Translations under genes and position numbers: made by a program
Part shown: one piece after another, positions 8,231 to 17,079 of the stretch
Position numbering within the stretch: position 1 is the stretch's first letter
How the letters are laid out: each line of letters opens with the position of its first letter
The notes under the pieces: model-generated
The model's input: only the letters and a program-made list of their open reading frames with translations
The model's database searches: none
What the model was told of the DNA's origin: nothing
NCBI GenBank assembly: GCA_003136575.1
Contig: PLEX01000147.1
Location: 1 to 35,146, forward strand
Reading direction: 5' to 3'
DNA length: 35,146 bases
Source of the DNA: Bryobacterales bacterium
Lineage (GTDB): Bacteria > Acidobacteriota > Terriglobia > Bryobacterales > Bryobacteraceae

Positions 8231-10315
8231 ATGGTGAGCCCCGGAACGGAATCCAAAATACCGGCTAAGGAATGCGTTCTTGTCGTCGACGACGAGGAAA
8301 TGAACCGGAATGTGTTGTCGCGGCGCCTTGAACGAAGCGGATTCGAGGTCGAGGTTGCCCATAGCGGTGCCGACGCCCTGAGAAAAACGGGGGAACGGGC
8401 ATACGATCTGGTTCTGCTGGACCAGATGATGCCCGGAAAATCCGGTTCGGACGTGCTCCGGGAACTCCGGAACCAATACTCCGAATCCGTTCTTCCGGTC
8501 ATCATGGTGACGGCCGTCGCGGACAGCGGCCGGGTGGCGGAAGCTCTGGAACTGGGGGCCAACGACTACATCACCAAGCCTTTGGATTTCACGGTGGCTC
8601 TGGCTCGCATCCGTGCTCAACTGTCGCGAAAGCAGGCTGAGACGGCGCGGCGTCAGAGCGACGAACGGTACCAACTGGCCGCACGGGCCGCCAATGACGG
8701 CCTGTGGGACTGGGACCTTATTTCCAATCAGGTTTACTACTCGACGAGGTGGAAAAGTATGGCGGGGTTATCCGACGGCGAAGTCGGAAATTCGCCGGAA
8801 GAGTGGTTTTCCCGGGTCCATGCCGACGATGTGGTTGCTCTGCGGGCCGCCATGCAGCAGCATATGGACGGCGAATCGGACTGTTTTGAATCGGACTACC
8901 GGGTCCGGCAAAAGGATGGGCATTACAGGTGGATGACCGGCCGGGGCAGCGCTCTGCGGAACTCCGATGGCAAGCTGGTTAGAATCGCGGGATCGCAAAG
9001 CGACGCCACGCGCAGAAAGACGGTGGACGAACTGACGGGTTTACCCAACCGTCTTCTGTTCAACGAGCGTCTGGAAGAGGCACTCAAACGGTCCCGGACC
9101 AATCCCGAAAGCCGGTTTGCGGTATATTTTGTCGACCTTGACCGTTTCAAGGTGGTCAACGACACCATGGGGCATCTCGCCGGCGACCAAATGCTGGTGG
9201 AATTCGCCAACCGGTTGCGTTCGGTGTCCGCCGGCACGAATTCACTCGTGGCGCGATTGGGCGGCGACGAGTTCGCGCTGTTGCAGGAAATCGCGGGCGG
9301 CAGCGAGCAAGCCGCGGCGTTCGGCGACGCGCTGGTTGGGGCGATGTTGCCGGCATTCCTTCCGGGAGGAAGGGAATTCTTCACCACCACCAGCGTTGGA
9401 ATCGCCCTTTCTTCGGAGGCGCATACTTCGGCCGATGCCCTGATTCGCGACGCCGATATCGCGATGTATGCGGCAAAGTCCCGCGGCCGGGGCCGATGGG
9501 CCATTTTCGACGATTCCATGCGCAGGAACGCTCTCGACCGCCTGGAGATCGAACTGGATCTGCGGACGGCTCTCGCCAAGGGCCAATTCGTTGTCCATTA
9601 TCAGCCGAGAGTGGATCTTGAGACGAAAAGAATCCGGGGATTCGAAGCTCTGCTCCGCTGGAAGCACCCGCGCCGCGGCCTGATCCTGCCAGACGAGTTT
9701 ATTCCCGTTGCCGAGGATACGGGCATGATCCGCGAGATTGGGTTGTGGGTACTGGGCGAAGCGTGCGAACAGATGCGCCGGTGGCAGCAACAATTCCCGG
9801 ACAAGCCCTGGCTCGACGTCGCCGTCAATGTCTCGCCCGTTCAACTGCGCGATTCGGCGCTGGTTCAGCAGGTCGCTCAGATTCTCAACGAGACGGGCCT
9901 CGAACCGTCCGGTCTGCAGATTGAAATCACCGAGAGCACGCTTCTCTCGGATATCGAAGAAACCCGGGAGTTGCTGCTTGCGCTGAAAGCGCTGGGCGTC
10001 GGACTAAAGCTCGACGATTTCGCCACCGGCTATTCCTGCCTGCGTTACCTCCACCGTCTCCCCTTCGACACGATCAAGATCGACCGCTCGTTTATTCGGA
10101 GTCTTGAAAACGGCGATGTCGAATCGAGAGAACTTGTGAATACCGTTCTATCCATGGCGCAGGGCCTCAGTCTTGGCGTCATTGCGGAAGGAATCGAGAG
10201 TCAGGCGACAGCCGATTTGCTGAACGATATGGGGTGCAGATTCGGACAGGGATTTCACTTTTCCGCCGCTGTGTCCGTAGAAGACGCCACGGCTCTGCTT
10301 CGTGATAAAGGGTAG
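8231..10315 (+). CDS. response regulator with REC, PAS, GGDEF and EAL domains
   Basis: A 694-residue protein from ATG 8231 (ATG 8216 is also possible). The receiver domain spans about 14-130, with acidic pair D20/D21, phospho-acceptor D64 and K116. A PAS domain (about 145-260) includes WDWDLISNQVYYSTRWKSM. The GGDEF domain (about 265-425) has an intact GGDEF at 344-348, but the RxxD inhibitory site expected at 335-338 is missing. The EAL domain (about 435-690) keeps EALLR at 472-476, VNVSPVQLR, EITES, LDDFATGYS, IKIDRSF and AEGIES. It could therefore both make and break c-di-GMP, with REC phosphorylation by the kinase two genes downstream as the likely switch. Confidence 0.93.
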   Translation: MVSPGTESKIPAKECVLVVDDEEMNRNVLSRRLERSGFEVEVAHSGADALRKTGERAYDLVLLDQMMPGKSGSDVLRELRNQYSESVLPVIMVTAVADSGRVAEALELGANDYITKPLDFTVALARIRAQLSRKQAETARRQSDERYQLAARAANDGLWDWDLISNQVYYSTRWKSMAGLSDGEVGNSPEEWFSRVHADDVVALRAAMQQHMDGESDCFESDYRVRQKDGHYRWMTGRGSALRNSDGKLVRIAGSQSDATRRKTVDELTGLPNRLLFNERLEEALKRSRTNPESRFAVYFVDLDRFKVVNDTMGHLAGDQMLVEFANRLRSVSAGTNSLVARLGGDEFALLQEIAGGSEQAAAFGDALVGAMLPAFLPGGREFFTTTSVGIALSSEAHTSADALIRDADIAMYAAKSRGRGRWAIFDDSMRRNALDRLEIELDLRTALAKGQFVVHYQPRVDLETKRIRGFEALLRWKHPRRGLILPDEFIPVAEDTGMIREIGLWVLGEACEQMRRWQQQFPDKPWLDVAVNVSPVQLRDSALVQQVAQILNETGLEPSGLQIEITESTLLSDIEETRELLLALKALGVGLKLDDFATGYSCLRYLHRLPFDTIKIDRSFIRSLENGDVESRELVNTVLSMAQGLSLGVIAEGIESQATADLLNDMGCRFGQGFHFSAAVSVEDATALLRDKG

Positions 10316-10342
10316 GTCCCGGGCGCGATCCGGGAACGCAAC

Positions 10343-10897
10343 ATGATGCGGAGGCTGGCCAGATCGCTGGTGATCGTTGCCGCGGCCTTGTCGCTGGCAG
10401 CGCTGGCGGGCGCCGATGCGGCCGACGAATACGAACTGAAGGCGGCGATGTACGTCAACCTGCTTCGCCTGGTCGAATGGCCGGCGGGAAGATTGGCCGA
10501 CCCCGCCTCGCCGCTGGTGATCGGAGTTGCGGGTTCCGAGGACATGGCCCGGGCTCTCGACGCGATCGCCGCCCGCAAGAGCGCATCGACTGGCCGCCGG
10601 ATTACCGTGAAACGAATCGCGGGCATGGCGGGCATAGAGGAATGTAATTCGCTTTTCATCGGGGGCGGCGACCGCAAGCGGATTGAGGGAACGCTGGCGG
10701 CCGTTTCGAAGAATCCGGTCCTGACCGTGGGAGAAAGCGATCGCTTCATCTCTCTTGGCGGCATGATCGACCTTGCGCTGAAAGACGACGACCGGGTACA
10801 AATCGAAGTCAATCTGGATGCCGCGCACAATGCCCGTCTGGAGATCAGTTCCCAAGTGTTGAAAATCGCGGTCATCAAAGCGGGCGGTGGAAAATGA
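10343..10897 (+). CDS. YfiR-family periplasmic protein (DUF4154)
   Basis: A 184-residue secreted protein: the signal peptide MMRRLARSLVIVAAALSLAA is followed by the YfiR signature DEYELKAAMYVNLLRLVEWP. Later family landmarks are VIGVAGSEDMARALDAIA, NSLFIGGGDRKRIEGTLA, LTVGESDRFISLGGMIDLAL and the closing QVLKIAVI. In Pseudomonas, YfiR is a periplasmic repressor of the diguanylate cyclase YfiN. Here it lies 27 bases after the GGDEF-EAL gene and overlaps the kinase gene (ATGA), so it more likely restrains or senses for the membrane kinase. The missing YfiB role may be filled by the divergent TonB receptor (inference). Confidence 0.9.
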   Translation: MMRRLARSLVIVAAALSLAALAGADAADEYELKAAMYVNLLRLVEWPAGRLADPASPLVIGVAGSEDMARALDAIAARKSASTGRRITVKRIAGMAGIEECNSLFIGGGDRKRIEGTLAAVSKNPVLTVGESDRFISLGGMIDLALKDDDRVQIEVNLDAAHNARLEISSQVLKIAVIKAGGGK

Positions 10898-12513
10898 CAA
10901 TCCCCCCGTCCGGCATTCCTCGGCGTGGCATCCCCCGATTTGCCGACCTTGCGCTCGGCAGGAAACTCACGCTTCTTTTTACCGTGGTTTCAGGCACCGC
11001 TCTGGCCTTGTTTGCCGGAGCTCTTTGGGAGTACCAGTCCGAGGCCTATCGTCGGGAATTGCGGCAGGAAATGTCGACGCTGTCGAAAACTCTCGCCGAT
11101 AGCGGCGCGGCGGCGCTGGCATTCCGCGACAACCGGTCGGCGGCGGAGACCCTCGCCGTGCTGCGCGCCGAACCGAGAGTTTCCGCCGCGTGCCTCTATC
11201 GAACCGGAGATGTCCGGTCGGCGTCTTACCCCGCGGCAATGCGTGAAAGCGTTTGCCCCTCCAAGCCAGGGCCGGACGGGATTATCTTCAGCGATCGGGC
11301 ATTGACCATCGTGCAGACATCGCGGCTGCAGGGCGATGCGGTGGGCCAGCTGTGGATGTCGGTCGATCTGGCGGATCTGTATCTGCAACTGCGGCGGCTC
11401 GGTCTCATCTGCATGGGCGCCCTGGCGATTGCATTGCTGCTTGCAGCCATCGTGGCGTCCCTTCTGCAGCGGCTGATATCGGGCCCGATTCTGGGCCTTG
11501 CGGCCGTGGCCAGCCGCGTTTCGATTGACGGAGACTATTCGATCCGCGCCCGCCGGGTATCGGAAGACGAACTCGGCGTTCTGGTAGAGAAATTCAACGA
11601 AATGATGGAGCAGATCTACCAGCGCGACCTCGCGCTGGAGAGGGCTCATGACGAACTCGAGGAACGCGTCCGCGACCGGACGAGGGAGTTGAGCGACGAA
11701 ATCGCCACGCGCCGGATCGTGGAGCAGGACCTGCTGACCGCGAAGGAAGCAGCCGAGGAGAGCAATCGCGCCAAGGGCGCGTTTCTGGCCACGATGAGCC
11801 ACGAACTCCGGACACCGCTGAATGCGATCATCGGTTACACCGAAATCCTCGCGGAGGACGCCACAGCGGAAGGCAATGGGCAAGTGCTCGCGGACCTCGA
11901 TTGCGTGTTGAGCGCCGCCAGGCATTTGCTGAGCTTGATCAACGACATACTGGACTTTTCGAAGATCGAAGCGGGTCGAATGGAAATTCATCCCGAGCCG
12001 GCGACGGCGCGCAGCGTCATTGCCGACGTGCCGGCGATGCTTCAGCCGCTCGCCAGAAAGAACGCCAACGAATTCGTGACGGATCTGCCGGACGAGGACT
12101 ACGTGGTCAATGTGGACGCCATGCGCTTCCGGCAGAGCCTGATTAATCTGCTGAGCAATGCCTGTAAGTTCACGGAGCACGGAAGGGTTTCTCTGGGAGT
12201 CGGACGGGAGGTATCCGAGAGCGGCAATTGGATTTGCTTTGAAGTGCGGGACACCGGGCCGGGAATCGCGCGCGATGGTATCGAAAAACTGTTCAAGCCT
12301 TTCTCACAAGTGGATTCCTCGGCGACACGCAGACACGGAGGCACGGGCCTTGGGCTGGCGATCAGCCAGCGGTTCTGCCGTCTGATGGGTGGAGAAATCA
12401 GCGTGGAGAGCGAACCGGGGAAAGGGTCGACCTTCACGATCCGGCTGCCAGAATACCAAGATGGGGCCGTAGCTCCGACCATGGTGAACTCCGATATGGC
12501 GAGTGTCGATTGA
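10894..12513 (+). CDS. membrane sensor histidine kinase (CHASE8-like, HAMP)
   Basis: A 539-residue kinase. Membrane helices at about 26-46 and 168-190 enclose a periplasmic domain of about 120 residues that has the CHASE8-like pattern LADSGAAALAFRDNRSAAETLAVL. HAMP is at 190-243 and a coiled coil (RAHDELEERVRDRTRELSDE) at 248-290. The HisKA domain has phospho-acceptor H303 in SHELRTPLN. The ATPase domain has N422 (LINLLSNACKF), DTGPG at 453-457 and GTGLGLAI at 483-490. There is no fused receiver, so the partner is probably the REC-GGDEF-EAL protein two genes upstream. Translation is coupled to yfiR through the ATGA overlap. Confidence 0.93.
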   Translation: MTIPPSGIPRRGIPRFADLALGRKLTLLFTVVSGTALALFAGALWEYQSEAYRRELRQEMSTLSKTLADSGAAALAFRDNRSAAETLAVLRAEPRVSAACLYRTGDVRSASYPAAMRESVCPSKPGPDGIIFSDRALTIVQTSRLQGDAVGQLWMSVDLADLYLQLRRLGLICMGALAIALLLAAIVASLLQRLISGPILGLAAVASRVSIDGDYSIRARRVSEDELGVLVEKFNEMMEQIYQRDLALERAHDELEERVRDRTRELSDEIATRRIVEQDLLTAKEAAEESNRAKGAFLATMSHELRTPLNAIIGYTEILAEDATAEGNGQVLADLDCVLSAARHLLSLINDILDFSKIEAGRMEIHPEPATARSVIADVPAMLQPLARKNANEFVTDLPDEDYVVNVDAMRFRQSLINLLSNACKFTEHGRVSLGVGREVSESGNWICFEVRDTGPGIARDGIEKLFKPFSQVDSSATRRHGGTGLGLAISQRFCRLMGGEISVESEPGKGSTFTIRLPEYQDGAVAPTMVNSDMASVD

Positions 12514-12517
12514 AATG

Positions 12518-12547
12518 CGGCTGAGGCATTCCTCTCCCGCTCAGCCG
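12518..12547 (+). terminator. stem-loop after the histidine kinase gene
   Basis: CGGCTGAG (12518-12525) and CTCAGCCG (12540-12547) form a perfect 8-base-pair stem with a 14-base loop, five bases after the kinase stop. No T run follows. It could end the signalling operon or separate it from the ferredoxin gene that starts 12 bases later. Confidence 0.4.
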
Positions 12548-12559
12548 GTATCATGAGAT

Positions 12560-12997
12560 GTGATGGACAGCGTGACTCCTGGCCATAGCCACGATGGTCC
12601 CGAGAACCAGGTTCGCAAGCTGGAGCCGATGTCGCATGGACGAACCGATCTTCGGAAGCGCAAGCCCAGGACGGTTGCCGTCATAAACGACTACTGCACC
12701 GGATGCGCGGGCGCTCCCGTGTGTATCGTCTATTGCCCCGTCGATATGTGCATGTTCTGGGTGCCCGACGATACTCATCCGCCGTTCGGCAAGGTTCAGG
12801 TGGACAAGTCCACTTGCATCGGTTGCGCCAAATGCGCGACCAAAGGTCCGGACGGCATTTTTCTGGATGGTTGCCCGTGGGACGCTATCGAAATGGTCGC
12901 CACGGGCGAATGGGAAGCCAAACGCGGAGTTGCTTTGCGGGAGATACCGGATCCGTCGGACAACGGTTCGGAATTCGTTCCGGAAATCTACGTTTGA
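12560..12997 (+). CDS. 2[4Fe-4S] ferredoxin
   Basis: A 145-residue ferredoxin with two cluster motifs. The first set is C46-x2-C49-x5-C55-x3-C59-P, the second C86-x2-C89-x2-C92-x12-C105-P; both carry the Cys-Pro close typical of 4Fe-4S ferredoxins. The first motif has two extra residues between its second and third Cys (CTGCAGAPVC), and the loop before the last Cys of the second motif is long (KGPDGIFLDG). The 45-residue N-terminus is basic and has no signal, so the protein is cytoplasmic. The start may be GTG 12560, ATG 12563 or ATG 12629. It converges on the bc-complex operon with an 18-base gap; a role in the same electron-transfer chain is only suggested by position. Confidence 0.85.
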   Translation: MMDSVTPGHSHDGPENQVRKLEPMSHGRTDLRKRKPRTVAVINDYCTGCAGAPVCIVYCPVDMCMFWVPDDTHPPFGKVQVDKSTCIGCAKCATKGPDGIFLDGCPWDAIEMVATGEWEAKRGVALREIPDPSDNGSEFVPEIYV

Positions 12998-13015
12998 TCG
13001 ACGCCGAGCGCGAGA

Positions 13016-16000
13016 TCATTTAGCGCCCCGCGCCGAGGGCGTGCGCGGCATCATTCCGACCAGGCGGCGTTGTTCGTCCGTCGTCATCGACAGCATGTAA
13101 CGGACAAGCAATTGCGCGTGGTCTCCCGGGTAACTCTGCGCGTCTTTGGGAATCTGTCCCGCCAGTACCCAGCGATCGCCGTTGCGCCGGAACAGCTGAG
13201 ACGGCATCGCCGTTCCCGGACTGATGGTCTGCGGGTCGAGAATCCAGCGCAGGGTCCATCCCGGCTTCAGGCGATCCTTCGCCTCCAGGAAATTCGGCGC
13301 GGAAGCCTGCCGGTCGTGATTCGGATCGCCGTACAAATGGCATTGCAGGCAGGGCGCGCCGGGCGCACTGAACAGCGCTCTCGCCACCTGACGCTCCCGG
13401 TCGTCGAGCGGCTCGATCCTGGCCTGCGTTGCGGCTGCGGATTGCCCCGAGATCGCTTCAAAGAAACGTACAAGGACATTAATTTCGTTCTGCGAAAAAC
13501 GAAAAGTAGGCATCCGCGCCCGCAAGTATGTCCGCACACCGTTGCCTTCGGAGCGCTCTTCGTCAAGCGCCGGGTTCGCCAGGAACTGCGCAAGCCATGC
13601 CGGCGAAACACGCGCGCCTTCTTCGATCAGCGACGGCGGCAGCTGGTCTTTCGTATCCGGATCGGCGTAGAGCGGCAATCCGCTGAGCACGGAGCTCTGT
13701 CCGATCTGGATCGAGTGGCAGCCCATGCAATTGTATTTCTTAATCAGCCACCAGCCATCCTGTATATCTTTTTTCGCGCCTTCCGGGTTGTAGCGGAGCG
13801 AGTCCGGGATCGTGCGGAACTCGCCGTGCGTCGACGTATCCAGGCTGCCAAGCATGAAGGTAGTCAACGCCCGCAGATCCTCCGCCGAGAGGTCGATGGC
13901 CGGCATTTTCAACCGGTCCTGCGGGGCCTTTTCGCGATTAGTGTCGTAAATGGCCGGGTTCTGGAGCTTGTGCTCAATGAAGCCTTTTGTGCTGTACCAG
14001 CCGTCGTGTTTGGCCGGTCCCTCGAGCAGCCCGAAATCCAGTTGCTCGATCGGCTTACTCGCCCAGGTTGTGAGTTCAGTTGCGGATTGGCGGGCGTCTT
14101 CAAAGCCCTGGATCTCATGGCAGTTGGCGCACCCGTAGCGGCTCACCAGTGCGCGGCCCGCGACGGCGAGCTTCGGGTCGTCCATGTACCGTACATCGGC
14201 CGGATTTGCCGAAGGATGCGACAGCCCCGTCAGATACGTCGCAATGTCCTGCGCTTCCTGGAGGGTGAGCCGCAGGCTGGGCATCACGGTCATATTCTGA
14301 ATCTGCAGTTCGGTGCCGTCGTTCGGGCATTTGGAATGGTTCTCGTCGAAGACCCACGGCTGGCCGTGCCGGGCATAGTCTTCCGGCGTCAGATCGCGCT
14401 GTTCGAGAGGGCAAAACGGCCGCGTTCGCCGACGGGGATCCTGCACCCACCGGACAATATAGTCGTAGCTGGCTTTCTCGCCGATGCGCGTCAGATTCGC
14501 CGCAGACTCTCCGCCCATGCGGCCGGCGCCTTCGCCGATGGAATGGCATGCAAGGCAGCCGCGCGTCTCGAAAAGTTCCTTGCCGTGTGCCGCCTCGCCC
14601 GATTTCTGTTGCTCGGGGCGGGGACCGTCCCATGCGGTTTGCCAGATGAACGCCGCGAGCGCGCGCACTTCGGAATCAGGGAGGCGAAAGCGTGGCATGC
14701 GCGGAAACGGGTTCACCGAGCGCGGATCGGCGAGCCATTGCGGAATCCATTCTTTGCGCAGCTTCAGGCGCGCGTCCTTCAGGTTCGGACCTGCTTTCTT
14801 CACATCCCGCTGGATCGAGCGAACGGTGCCTTCGAGCGCATCCAGCTTAGCGTCGATCTGGCTGGCCTTCAGCAGGAGAGCGTCCGCCGCGGCGTAGTGC
14901 TTTTTCGTCTCCTCGTTCGACTCGGCCTGGTCACCCTGTTTGGTTTCGATGTCGCGATCAATGCGGTCCTGCTCCTGCTGCCTAGTGAGGGACCGGACCT
15001 GCCGCCGCGTTTCGGCGAGAGCGTCGGCTTCCCGATCGAAGCCCTCGAAACGATGGCAACCGGCGCAGCCTTTCAGCTGGAATAGATCTTTGCCGCGGGA
15101 GAGCGTCGGGGCGTCTTCGAGCACGCGATCCCTCACATGGCATTGTTGACAGCCGCTCTCGCGATCGGCCGGGGCGAACATCGGCCACTGCCAGTGCGGA
15201 TAGTTTCCATGCGCTTCCTTCACGCTCGAAACCGCCACTCCATTGCCGTTGTGGCATGGAGTGCAGCCGAAGCGCGCTGGATCGTGGATATCGAGCAACT
15301 CGCGCTTCGGATGGCTGACGAAAACCCGCTGGCCTCCCGTGTCCGCCGCCGTCAGCTGAACCGGTTCCCTGATGCCGAGATGGCAGGACTCGCAGCGATC
15401 CACCAGGCCGGAGTCTTCCACGTATATCTGACGGATCCCGACTTCAAACCCGTCCAGCTTTCGCAGCAATCCATCTATCTGCGCCGGGCTCGCTCCGGTT
15501 CTGTTCCGACGCAGGAATTCGTTCAATCGCGCGCGCACATCTTCGGCGGGCTTTGTTGCGGCGGCGTGTTTCGCCACGAGTTCCGCTTCGCGTTGCTTCA
15601 GCGCGTTGAAGGATTGTTGAAGGTGGTCGAGATCGCCCTCGCGGCGGGCCTGTTCGATTGCGGATCGGATGGACGCTTTTCCCTGCGGAGTAGCCGCGTG
15701 ATCGAGTTGATATTCCAGCGCGGCCACCTTCGCGCGGGCGTCTTCGAATGGTTTTTCTATCGCCGAAAGCCGTTGCCTGACGCCGCTCAGTTCGCGGTCG
15801 ATTGCTTTCAAGATTTCCGCTGCGCCGGCTTCGGCGGCTTTGATCTGCTGCTCCAACGACTGCGCGTCCGGGGATTCCCGGAGTTGTTTCTCCGTCGCCG
15901 CCTGCGCCGGTTCCACACTTTTCAGATAGCGGGTGTATGTCTGCACAAAGCGCCGTTGATAAGCCTTCCATGGCCGGTCGCCCCAGACTTCGGCGTAGAG

Positions 16001-16117
16001 CGCCCAGGCGAGGGCCAGGATCAGGAGGATGGCGGAGACCATGATCGGGCCGCTCAGCGAGTGGCTGATAATGGGATCGGGTTCGCCCTCGGGCGTCGGC
16101 GTAGTGTCTTGCGGCAT
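13016..16117 (-). CDS. octahaem membrane-anchored cytochrome c of the bc-type complex
   Basis: A 1033-residue protein with one N-terminal membrane helix (about 23-43) and no cleavable signal. It has eight CxxCH haem sites, starting at residues 242, 285, 323, 351, 521, 663, 797 and 923. A long charged, coiled-coil-like segment covers about 70-205, and a second (about 361-450) splits haems 4 and 5. Several haem modules carry a distal Met in MPxLR/MPxF context, as in mono-haem cytochrome c domains. Two non-haem Cys-Pro pairs, C569 and C597 (FCPLE, KCPNDG), could hold a metal. It is the last gene of the cupredoxin-Rieske-cytochrome b operon, 21 bases after the subunit IV gene, so it presumably takes electrons from the Rieske centre in the periplasm. 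Confidence 0.93.
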   Translation of the reverse strand: MPQDTTPTPEGEPDPIISHSLSGPIMVSAILLILALAWALYAEVWGDRPWKAYQRRFVQTYTRYLKSVEPAQAATEKQLRESPDAQSLEQQIKAAEAGAAEILKAIDRELSGVRQRLSAIEKPFEDARAKVAALEYQLDHAATPQGKASIRSAIEQARREGDLDHLQQSFNALKQREAELVAKHAAATKPAEDVRARLNEFLRRNRTGASPAQIDGLLRKLDGFEVGIRQIYVEDSGLVDRCESCHLGIREPVQLTAADTGGQRVFVSHPKRELLDIHDPARFGCTPCHNGNGVAVSSVKEAHGNYPHWQWPMFAPADRESGCQQCHVRDRVLEDAPTLSRGKDLFQLKGCAGCHRFEGFDREADALAETRRQVRSLTRQQEQDRIDRDIETKQGDQAESNEETKKHYAAADALLLKASQIDAKLDALEGTVRSIQRDVKKAGPNLKDARLKLRKEWIPQWLADPRSVNPFPRMPRFRLPDSEVRALAAFIWQTAWDGPRPEQQKSGEAAHGKELFETRGCLACHSIGEGAGRMGGESAANLTRIGEKASYDYIVRWVQDPRRRTRPFCPLEQRDLTPEDYARHGQPWVFDENHSKCPNDGTELQIQNMTVMPSLRLTLQEAQDIATYLTGLSHPSANPADVRYMDDPKLAVAGRALVSRYGCANCHEIQGFEDARQSATELTTWASKPIEQLDFGLLEGPAKHDGWYSTKGFIEHKLQNPAIYDTNREKAPQDRLKMPAIDLSAEDLRALTTFMLGSLDTSTHGEFRTIPDSLRYNPEGAKKDIQDGWWLIKKYNCMGCHSIQIGQSSVLSGLPLYADPDTKDQLPPSLIEEGARVSPAWLAQFLANPALDEERSEGNGVRTYLRARMPTFRFSQNEINVLVRFFEAISGQSAAATQARIEPLDDRERQVARALFSAPGAPCLQCHLYGDPNHDRQASAPNFLEAKDRLKPGWTLRWILDPQTISPGTAMPSQLFRRNGDRWVLAGQIPKDAQSYPGDHAQLLVRYMLSMTTDEQRRLVGMMPRTPSARGAK

Positions 16118-16138
16118 CGCAATCAGCAGCGCTAAGCG

Positions 16139-17074
16139 CTAAATGTTAAACCAGGGCGTCACCAAAACGTATTGAATGCGAAATACCAGACGCAGGATCA
16201 TCTTCGCCGGAAGGCCCGCGAGAATCGTGATCGCGAAAAACTGAAACACAAGATACTGAAGCGGGCTGGTGCGCTCGAATATCTTGCGGTCGAGCGGCCT
16301 GCGCGTGACGAGCCATTGGATCGCTTTCCCCGCAAGCCAATAGAAGAGCCCCAGCGCCGCAAGGCCCACTACTCCTCCCAGCCAGGGATTCACGATTCCC
16401 AGCACGCCCGCCAAATTGCGGTTCACTTCATATGTCACTCGGGCGTGGTCCCAGGTTTGCCCGGGCCAGAACCACATCCATCCGGGGCCGCGCAGAAAAG
16501 TGCCGATAAAAATCAGCATCAGCCACAGAAAGAACCCGACGCCGAAGCCCCACAACGCCACCCCTCGCTGGCGAAGCGTATAGTAGCCCGAACCCAGCGG
16601 ATTGCTGTCGATGTACGGAAACGCCAGCAAGCCCGTGATAATCAGCACCGGCAGCGCAACGCCGGCGAACCACGGATCGAAGTAGACCAGCATCTCCTGA
16701 AGGCCGACGAAATACCAGGGCGCTTTTGCCGGATTCATCGAGTAGTTCGGATTGGCCGGTTCTTCAAGCGGCGCGTTGATCGCGATCGCCCAGACCAGCA
16801 ACAGCACGGTCACGATCAGAGCGGCGAGGAATTCGATCCGCAGCAGATACGGCCAGACCGGCAATTCGCGATCCCATCCTCGCCGGTATGGCTGTGGTTT
16901 CCGGTGATGCGTTGCGGCCTGCGCGGGGTCGGCCTCGAGTTCCGAGATGAGCCGGTCCGTGGCGCGCGCCTGACGCCACCCGAACCACACAAAAAACGGC
17001 ACCACAAGCGCCAGTCCCACGATGGGCACGTTATCCGGTTGCGAAACGATTTCCCCAATCTGCCGCCAGTCCAT
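16139..17074 (-). CDS. cytochrome b C-terminal subunit (subunit IV/PetD-like)
   Basis: A 311-residue membrane protein from ATG 17074; the longer open frame upstream shadows the cytochrome b6 gene. An N-terminal helix (VPIVGLALVVPFFVWFGW) and a basic loop precede the region equivalent to subunit IV: NPAKAPWYFVGLQEMLVYF, then several further helices. The quinol-site motif PEWY appears as APWY, lacking the usual Glu, as in several bacterial split-b complexes. Two or three extra C-terminal helices make it longer than plant subunit IV (about 160 residues). It starts 5 bases after the b6 gene stop and forms the quinol site with that subunit and the Rieske protein. Confidence 0.9.
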   Translation of the reverse strand: MDWRQIGEIVSQPDNVPIVGLALVVPFFVWFGWRQARATDRLISELEADPAQAATHHRKPQPYRRGWDRELPVWPYLLRIEFLAALIVTVLLLVWAIAINAPLEEPANPNYSMNPAKAPWYFVGLQEMLVYFDPWFAGVALPVLIITGLLAFPYIDSNPLGSGYYTLRQRGVALWGFGVGFFLWLMLIFIGTFLRGPGWMWFWPGQTWDHARVTYEVNRNLAGVLGIVNPWLGGVVGLAALGLFYWLAGKAIQWLVTRRPLDRKIFERTSPLQYLVFQFFAITILAGLPAKMILRLVFRIQYVLVTPWFNI

Positions 17075-17079
17075 ATCGA

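Noticed and set aside
13070-15085. 671-codon plus-strand open frame
   Set aside because: It is antisense to the octahaem cytochrome gene; the real gene has eight haem motifs, and the antisense product shows no domain. High GC produces such shadow frames.
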